DNA of 5,183 bases from CAKZML01 sp041571575 (GTDB taxonomy: Bacteria > Pseudomonadota > Gammaproteobacteria > Steroidobacterales > BM003): positions 1 through 5,183 of the forward strand of contig JBFFTZ010000207.1 in assembly GCA_041571575.1 (NCBI GenBank), given 5' to 3'. Each line of letters starts with the position of its first letter. Position 1 is the first letter of the stretch. Shown one piece after another: positions 1 to 5,183 of the stretch. The notes under the pieces were generated by a model. That model was not told the origin of the DNA. It ran no database searches and worked only from the letters and a program-made list of their open reading frames with translations. The position numbers and the translations under genes are program-made.

Positions 1-61
1 CACCCGGACGCCCGCTCAGACTTCGTGCGTAGGCCTTACCGTCAAAAGTGTCCTCAGCCAA
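1..61 (-). CDS. uvrC: UvrC-like excinuclease subunit, N-terminal fragment cut by window edge
   Basis: Only the first 20 codons are visible, and the gene runs off the left edge. The frame reads MAEDTFDGKAYARSLSGRPG. Its F-D-x-K-A-[FY] start and the later R-P-G closely match the N-terminus of UvrC, where E. coli has FDAKAFLKTVTSQPG just before the GIY-YIG nuclease domain. UvrC makes the two incisions around a lesion in UvrABC nucleotide excision repair. I chose the TTG at 61 because an AGGGG ribosome binding site (73-69) sits 7 nt upstream. A TTG at 67 in the same frame is too close to that site, and no ATG or GTG is available. It begins 24 bp after the glycosylase stop, in the same frame and direction, so cotranscription is likely. 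With 20 residues the identification is a strong resemblance, not proof. Another GIY-YIG protein related to UvrC is the main alternative. Confidence 0.65.
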   Translation of the reverse strand, partial: MAEDTFDGKAYARSLSGRPG

Positions 62-85
62 GGGCAATCCCCTGTCGCAATGGGC

Positions 86-736
86 TTATTCAGCGCAATC
101 CAGCAAATCCCGGGCCCGTCGGAAGACCTGTCTGAACATGTCCCCGGTCAGGCGCTTTGTCTGGGTGTTGTACCGGCTGCAATGGTAGGAGTCCAGCAAT
201 CGGCGAGCGCCTGGCAGGTCGTGCTCTGCGGCATGACCAAATTTATAATCTGAAAGCTTGAGACCGCAGGCACGTAAAACCGCCTGGTGGGCGATCGAGC
301 CCAGGGCCAGAATGACCCCGCCGGCATCCACGGTCTGCAGCTCGTTAGCCAGGAAATCGTTGCACAGCCGAACTTCCGGTCCGGTGGGCTTGTTCTGGGG
401 TGGCAGGCACTTAACGGCGTTGGTGATGCGACAGTTCAGCAATTCAAGACCGTCATCAGCACTGGAGGATACGGGCGCGCTGGCAAATCCGTAAGCATGC
501 AGCGTTTGATACAGAAGTATCCCCGCATGATCACCGGTAAAGGGCCTTCCCGTGGCGTTAGCGCCGTGCATTCCCGGTGCCAGGCCAACAATCAGCAGCC
601 GGGCCCGCGGATCGCCAAACGGCGGAACCGGTCGACCGTGGTAGTCAGGATGATCCTGCCTGACCTGGGTCAGAAAATCAGCCAGGCGTCCACAGCGCGT
701 GCATTCCAGTTGAAAACAGGCAGGATTTATATCCAC
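86..736 (-). CDS. Family 5 uracil-DNA glycosylase (UdgB type)
   Basis: A 216-residue DNA repair enzyme predicted to excise uracil, and in characterised family 5 members also hypoxanthine and other deaminated or damaged bases, starting base excision repair. Four cysteines, C12, C15, C110 and C125, have the C-x2-C ... C-x14-C spacing of the iron-sulfur cluster in family 4 and 5 glycosylases. Motif 1 is GLAPGMHGANATGRPFTGD at residues 51-69. The L where family 4 has the E of GEAPG, together with the GANxTGRPFTGD extension, indicates family 5. Motif 2 at residues 183-197 is SYHCSRYNTQTKRLT, with H185 the conserved histidine. The start is GTG at 736, since the next in-frame Met is residue 56, inside motif 1, and an in-frame TAG lies at 751-749. 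Ribosome binding is weak, with only a GGA 16 nt upstream. The gene follows icd by 38 bp with no visible terminator and precedes the uvrC-like gene. Family assignment is confident, but the substrate range is inferred from the family. Confidence 0.92.
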   Translation of the reverse strand: MDINPACFQLECTRCGRLADFLTQVRQDHPDYHGRPVPPFGDPRARLLIVGLAPGMHGANATGRPFTGDHAGILLYQTLHAYGFASAPVSSSADDGLELLNCRITNAVKCLPPQNKPTGPEVRLCNDFLANELQTVDAGGVILALGSIAHQAVLRACGLKLSDYKFGHAAEHDLPGARRLLDSYHCSRYNTQTKRLTGDMFRQVFRRARDLLDCAE

Positions 737-774
737 AATATAGATTAACTATCCGTTATAAGAGTCTGATTATA

Positions 775-2070
<1,296 letters not shown>

Positions 2071-2100
2071 AATCAAGCCGCTGTGCGAAAAACGGCGCGA

Positions 2101-2130
2101 ATTCTAACACCAACCACCCGCCCATGTCTG
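2101..2130 (-). promoter_or_regulatory. Likely sigma-70 extended -10 promoter for icd
   Basis: The minus strand has TAGAAT (2106-2101, five of six consensus bases) preceded by TG in the extended -10 position (TGTTAGAAT, 2109-2101). An 18-bp spacer separates it from CAGACA (2130-2125), which matches four of six bases of TTGACA. Transcription would start near 2094, giving a leader of about 24 nt before the icd ATG at 2070. It lies just downstream of the aceA terminator, which is where a promoter for a separate icd unit is expected. This is a prediction from consensus match and position alone. Confidence 0.5.
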
Positions 2131-2165
2131 GCCGCTGCACGGTGAGAATCGCCACCCGAGGTTTT

Positions 2166-2196
2166 AAAAAACGACAACGCGGCCCGAAGGCCGCGT
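2166..2196 (-). terminator. Intrinsic terminator after aceA with UUCG tetraloop
   Basis: On the minus strand ACGCGGCC and GGCCGCGT form a perfect 8-bp GC-rich stem (2196-2189 with 2184-2177) closed by a C(UUCG)G tetraloop, an unusually stable loop type. Five bases (TGTCG) then separate the stem from a run of six T at 2171-2166. The T-run being slightly offset may allow some read-through into icd. On the plus strand no T-run follows the hairpin, so it should act only on transcripts coming from aceBA. Confidence 0.75.
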
Positions 2197-2206
2197 CGAC
2201 GTGGAC

Positions 2207-2221
2207 ACCCCACAATGGGGT
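2207..2221 (-). repeat. Short perfect hairpin just after the aceA stop codon
   Basis: ACCCCA and TGGGGT form a perfect 6-bp inverted repeat around a 3-base loop, 14 bp after the aceA TGA and 10 bp before the main terminator stem. It has no T-run of its own. It may act with the second hairpin as a double 3' structure that protects the aceBA mRNA end, or it may be incidental. Confidence 0.4.
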
Positions 2222-2235
2222 AATTCAGAACCCGA

Positions 2236-3513
2236 TCAATGCTCGAACTGCTCTTCCTCGGTCGAACCTTCCAGGGCACTAAGTGAGCTGGTTCCAGAGG
2301 TCGCGGCCTGGGTCACTGCGTCGAAGTACCCCGCACCCACCTCGCGCTGATGCTTGGTAGCGGTGTAGCCATCGGCCTCGGCGGCAAATTCCGCTTCCTG
2401 TAACTCCACGTAGGCCTTCATCTGGCTTTCCTTGTAACCTTTCGCCAGCTGGAACATGGAGTAATTCAGGGCATGGAAGCCTGCCAGGGTGATGAACTGG
2501 AACTTGTAACCCATGGCTGCCAGCTCGCGCTGGAACTTGGCGATGGTGGCGTCATCCAGGTTGCGCTTCCAGTTGAAGGACGGTGAGCAGTTATAGGCCA
2601 GCATCTGGTCCGGGTATTCCCTGTGAATGGCCTCGGCGAACTTCTTGGCCTGCTCCAGTTCGGGCTTGGAGGTTTCACACCAGACCAGGTCGGAATACGG
2701 GGAATAGGACAATCCACGGGCAATTGCCTGGTCCAGACCCGCACGGACCCGATAGAACCCCTCGGTAGTCCGCTCACCGGTGCAGAAATCCTTGTCCCTG
2801 TCATCCACATCAGAGGTCAACAGGTTGGCCGCATCGGCATCGGTGCGGGCAATTACCAGGGTGGGTGTGCCACTTACGTCGGCTGCCAGCCGGGCAGCGA
2901 CGAGCTTGGCCACGGCTTCCTGGGTCGGAACCAGCACCTTGCCGCCCATGTGTCCGCACTTCTTGGCCGAGGAGAGCTGATCCTCAAAGTGCACGCCGGC
3001 AGCGCCGGCCTCAATCATGGCCTTCATTAACTCAAAGGCATTCAGCACGCCGCCAAAACCGGCCTCGGCATCGGCCACGATAGGCTGCATCCAATCGATG
3101 CTGTCATCGCCTTCAGCGTGATGCAGTTGATCGGCTCGCAGCAGGGTGTTGTTGATCCGCTTGACCACCGCCGGCACCGAATCAGCCGGATACAGGGACT
3201 GGTCGGGATACATCTGGCCGGCAAGATTCGCATCACCTGCCACCTGCCAACCCGAGAGGTAGATTGCGCGCAAGCCGGCTCTCACCTGTTGCATGGCCTG
3301 GTTACCGGTCAAGGCCCCCAGGGCATTGGTGAAGTCGTACTCGTGCAGATAGCGCCAAAGTTTCTCGGCACCAAGACGGGCAAGGGAATGTTCTACATGC
3401 ACCGAGCCGCGGAGCCTGACCACGTCAGCGGCAGAATAATCCCTCACTATTCCATTCCAACGGGGATTGGTTTGCCATTCCTTGGTCAGTTGCTCAATTG
3501 CTTTGTCCGTCAT
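2236..3513 (-). CDS. aceA: Isocitrate lyase
   Basis: Cleaves isocitrate to succinate and glyoxylate, the first step of the glyoxylate bypass needed for growth on acetate and fatty acids; cytosolic, TIM-barrel fold, normally a tetramer. The 425 residues are near the 434 of E. coli AceA, about 5 of the difference being a shortened loop around residues 131-141. Visible landmarks are SGWQVAGDAN at 87-96, the metal-site region ADAEAGFGG at 147-155, FEDQ at 176-179, the catalytic signature KKCGH at 184-188 with nucleophilic region C186, the substrate-binding NCSPSFNW at 308-315, and TKHQREVGAGYFD at 386-398. The C-terminus GSTEEEQFEH extends the usual EESQF end by two residues, and that end closes over the active site in known structures. 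The ATG at 3513 is fixed by a good ribosome binding site and lies 18 bp after aceB, so the two are surely cotranscribed. Two hairpins follow the stop. This is the short bacterial type, not the roughly 530-residue Pseudomonas form. Confidence 0.97.
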   Translation of the reverse strand: MTDKAIEQLTKEWQTNPRWNGIVRDYSAADVVRLRGSVHVEHSLARLGAEKLWRYLHEYDFTNALGALTGNQAMQQVRAGLRAIYLSGWQVAGDANLAGQMYPDQSLYPADSVPAVVKRINNTLLRADQLHHAEGDDSIDWMQPIVADAEAGFGGVLNAFELMKAMIEAGAAGVHFEDQLSSAKKCGHMGGKVLVPTQEAVAKLVAARLAADVSGTPTLVIARTDADAANLLTSDVDDRDKDFCTGERTTEGFYRVRAGLDQAIARGLSYSPYSDLVWCETSKPELEQAKKFAEAIHREYPDQMLAYNCSPSFNWKRNLDDATIAKFQRELAAMGYKFQFITLAGFHALNYSMFQLAKGYKESQMKAYVELQEAEFAAEADGYTATKHQREVGAGYFDAVTQAATSGTSSLSALEGSTEEEQFEH

Positions 3514-3519
3514 GTTGCT

Positions 3520-3526
3520 ACCTCGT
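3520..3526 (-). promoter_or_regulatory. Ribosome binding site of aceA
   Basis: ACGAGGT, with GAGG placed 7 nt before the aceA ATG, lies in the 18-bp gap after the aceB stop TAA (3534-3532). The short gap with its own Shine-Dalgarno supports efficient, possibly coupled, translation of aceA from the aceBA message and confirms the ATG at 3513. Confidence 0.7.
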
Positions 3527-3531
3527 TTTCC

Positions 3532-5115
3532 TTAAGCCAACCGTGCGTATGCCGGCAACGTTATAAACTCAACAAATTCTTCCGATTCCGTAATTTCTCT
3601 AAACACCTCGGCAGCTTGCACGAAGTGGCCTGCATCAAACGCCTCCTGACCGGCATTCTGGCGAATCACTTCCAGTTCCTCGGTCAGTAGCTGGTTAAAC
3701 AACTCGATGGTAACCCGCCGTCCGTCTTCAAGTACGCCGCCAGGGTGGCGAATCCACTGCCAGATCTGGGCTCGTGAGATCTCCGCCGTCGCGGCATCTT
3801 CCATCAAATTATTGATGGGCACGCATCCGTTTCCACCCAGCCAGGAAGCCAGGTACTGGATGCCGACACTGATGTTATTGCGCAGGCCTGTCTCGGTAAT
3901 CTTGCCGGCGGGCACTTTCAATAAGTCGGCGGCGGTGACGTTCACATCCTCACGCAGCTTGTCCAACTGGTTCGCCTGGGGCATCAATCTGTCGAACACT
4001 TCCATGGCCACGGGAACCAGGCCCGGATGGGCCACCCAGGTACCGTCGTGACCGTTGCTGGCCTCCCGTTCCTTGTCGGCAAGCACCTTGTTCAGGGCGT
4101 CCTGGTTGGCTTCAGGGTCATTTTTGATCGGGATCTGGGCCGCCATGCCGCCCATGGCAAATGCGCCCCGGCGATGACAAGTCTTGATCAGCAATAGCGA
4201 GTAGGAGTTCAGGAAGTGGCGGGTCATACCCACTTCATGGCGATCGGGCATGACAAAGTCCGGTCGATTCCTGAAGCGCTTGATGAAACTGAATATATAG
4301 TCCCAGCGGCCGCAGTTGAGCCCCACGATATATTCCCGCAGTTCATAGAGAATCTCGTCCATCTCGAAAGCAGCCAGGATAGTCTCAATCAGCACCGTAA
4401 CCTTGATGACGTGGGCCGGCAGCCCCAGGGCCTGCTCCGAGTAATTGAACACCTCGGCCCACAAGCGGGCTTCCAGGTGATTTTCAAGCTTCGGGAGGTA
4501 GAAATACGGCCCCGTTCCACGCTCCAGCAGTTTGGCGGCGTTATGAAAGAGGTAGAGACCGAAATCGATAAACGCGCCGGGAACCTGCTCACCGTCCACG
4601 GTGATGTGCTTCTCATACAGGTGCCAACCCCGGGGGCGGACGATCAAGGTGGCGGTCTTGTCCTTGAGCGCGTAGTGCTTGCCTTCGGGGGACGTGAAGG
4701 CAATCGAGCGGTCAGCGGCATCACGAAGGTTCAGCTGGCCCTCGACCACATTCTCCCAGGTCTGGCTGAGAGAATCCTCACAGTCGGCCATGAACACCTT
4801 GGCGCCTGAATTCAGGGCGTTGATGATCATCTTTCGATCGGTGGGGCCGGTAATTTCCACCCGGCGGTCCTGCAAATCTGCAGGCACAGAGGTCACCCTC
4901 CAGTCGGCTTCGCGAATAGCCCGGGTTTCAGGCAAAAAGTCGGGATTCTTGCCGGCATCCAGTTCGGCCTGGCGAGCAACACGGGCTATTAGGAGTTCTT
5001 CAACCCGGGGGGCGAACCTGCGGTGGAGGTCGGTGATGAAGTCCAGCGCCCCCGGGGTAAGGACTTCATCGAATCCCGTTCCCTGCGCGCCGAGAATTCT
5101 CAAACCTTCTGCCAT
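3532..5115 (-). CDS. aceB: Malate synthase A
   Basis: Condenses glyoxylate with acetyl-CoA to give malate, the second step of the glyoxylate bypass; cytosolic. The 527 residues are close to the 533 of E. coli AceB, so this is the A form and not the roughly 725-residue GlcB (G form). The family signature is at 260-274, REYIVGLNCGRWDYIF, with Y262 where the usual pattern has His (E. coli: RDHIVSLNCGRWDYIF). By alignment with E. coli, R160 in VRPRGWH and D440 in NLMEDAATAEISR are the catalytic Arg and Asp, and E244 and D272 are the probable Mg ligands. Other landmarks are KTCHRRGAFAMGGMAA at 311-326 and NGHDGTWVAHPGL at 354-366, both acetyl-CoA and active-site regions. The ATG at 5115 is supported by AAGGAG 8 nt upstream. 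It is the first gene of the visible unit; aceA follows after 18 bp. Intact, with no frameshift. Confidence 0.97.
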   Translation of the reverse strand: MAEGLRILGAQGTGFDEVLTPGALDFITDLHRRFAPRVEELLIARVARQAELDAGKNPDFLPETRAIREADWRVTSVPADLQDRRVEITGPTDRKMIINALNSGAKVFMADCEDSLSQTWENVVEGQLNLRDAADRSIAFTSPEGKHYALKDKTATLIVRPRGWHLYEKHITVDGEQVPGAFIDFGLYLFHNAAKLLERGTGPYFYLPKLENHLEARLWAEVFNYSEQALGLPAHVIKVTVLIETILAAFEMDEILYELREYIVGLNCGRWDYIFSFIKRFRNRPDFVMPDRHEVGMTRHFLNSYSLLLIKTCHRRGAFAMGGMAAQIPIKNDPEANQDALNKVLADKEREASNGHDGTWVAHPGLVPVAMEVFDRLMPQANQLDKLREDVNVTAADLLKVPAGKITETGLRNNISVGIQYLASWLGGNGCVPINNLMEDAATAEISRAQIWQWIRHPGGVLEDGRRVTIELFNQLLTEELEVIRQNAGQEAFDAGHFVQAAEVFREITESEEFVEFITLPAYARLA

Positions 5116-5183
5116 GGCCCCTACTCCTTCGGGTTTTAGATGAAATGCTCGCGGGTCATTAACCGGATTTTGTGCCCATCATG
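5116..5183 (-). other. aceB leader with strong ribosome binding site; promoter not resolved
   Basis: The 68 bp upstream of aceB contain AAGGAG (5129-5124) 8 nt before the ATG, a strong Shine-Dalgarno that decides the start. Further upstream I see only poor -10 matches such as TCTAAA (near 5140-5135) without an acceptable -35 at normal spacing. No clear IclR- or Cra-like operator is visible. The aceBA promoter and its operators are probably beyond the right edge or overlap it. Confidence 0.6.

Noticed and set aside
287..748. A 153-codon plus-strand frame opposite the glycosylase gene.
   Set aside because: The minus strand carries a clear family 5 glycosylase with all motifs intact; the plus frame has no recognisable motif.
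2071..2076. TTG at 2076 as the icd start, two codons upstream of the ATG.
   Set aside because: No Shine-Dalgarno lies at a usable distance and relatives begin at the position of the ATG at 2070.
4216..4809. A 197-codon plus-strand frame opposite aceB.
   Set aside because: It is the complement of strongly conserved AceB sequence and shows no independent support.
5154..5164. GGTCATTAACC as a possible operator upstream of aceB.
   Set aside because: Only three base pairs of symmetry on each side; too short to separate from chance and not matching a known regulator site.
5181..5183. ATG at the right edge as the start of a divergent plus-strand gene.
   Set aside because: No codons follow it in the window and no convincing plus-strand ribosome binding site precedes it.

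Overview
The window is a compact, almost fully coding stretch in which every supported gene lies on the minus strand. Reading in the direction of transcription (right to left) the order is malate synthase A (aceB), isocitrate lyase (aceA), NADP-type isocitrate dehydrogenase (icd), a family 5 uracil-DNA glycosylase, and the first codons of what looks like uvrC, cut by the left edge. Protein types (E. coli-like AceB and short AceA, E. coli-type homodimeric Icd) and moderately high GC point to a proteobacterium, most likely a gammaproteobacterium. The sequence does not let me name a genus. The short 425-residue AceA argues against the Pseudomonas-type long isocitrate lyase.

Right part (2236-5183): aceB and aceA are 18 bp apart, each with a recognisable Shine-Dalgarno sequence, and together form the complete glyoxylate bypass. 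After aceA come two consecutive hairpins. The second has a C(UUCG)G loop and a following T-run, so it looks like an intrinsic terminator for the aceBA unit.

Left part (1-2130): a plausible extended -10 promoter lies between that terminator and icd, so icd probably starts a second, tandem transcription unit. No terminator is visible in the 38 bp between icd and the glycosylase gene or in the 24 bp before the uvrC-like start. The unit may therefore read icd, glycosylase, uvrC, coupling a TCA-cycle enzyme with two DNA-repair genes.

Metabolic logic: Icd and AceA compete for isocitrate, and AceB consumes the glyoxylate AceA makes. All three enzymes of this branch point sit together here, but the Icd kinase/phosphatase gene aceK, which follows aceA in E. 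coli, is absent and icd stands in its place. The Icd itself is mildly atypical: two NADP-contacting residues of the E. coli enzyme are replaced and there is an 11-residue insertion next to the cofactor pocket. I see no mobile element, CRISPR array, tRNA or rRNA, and no strong sign of an undescribed system. The points most worth checking are the Icd cofactor site and the transcriptional arrangement.
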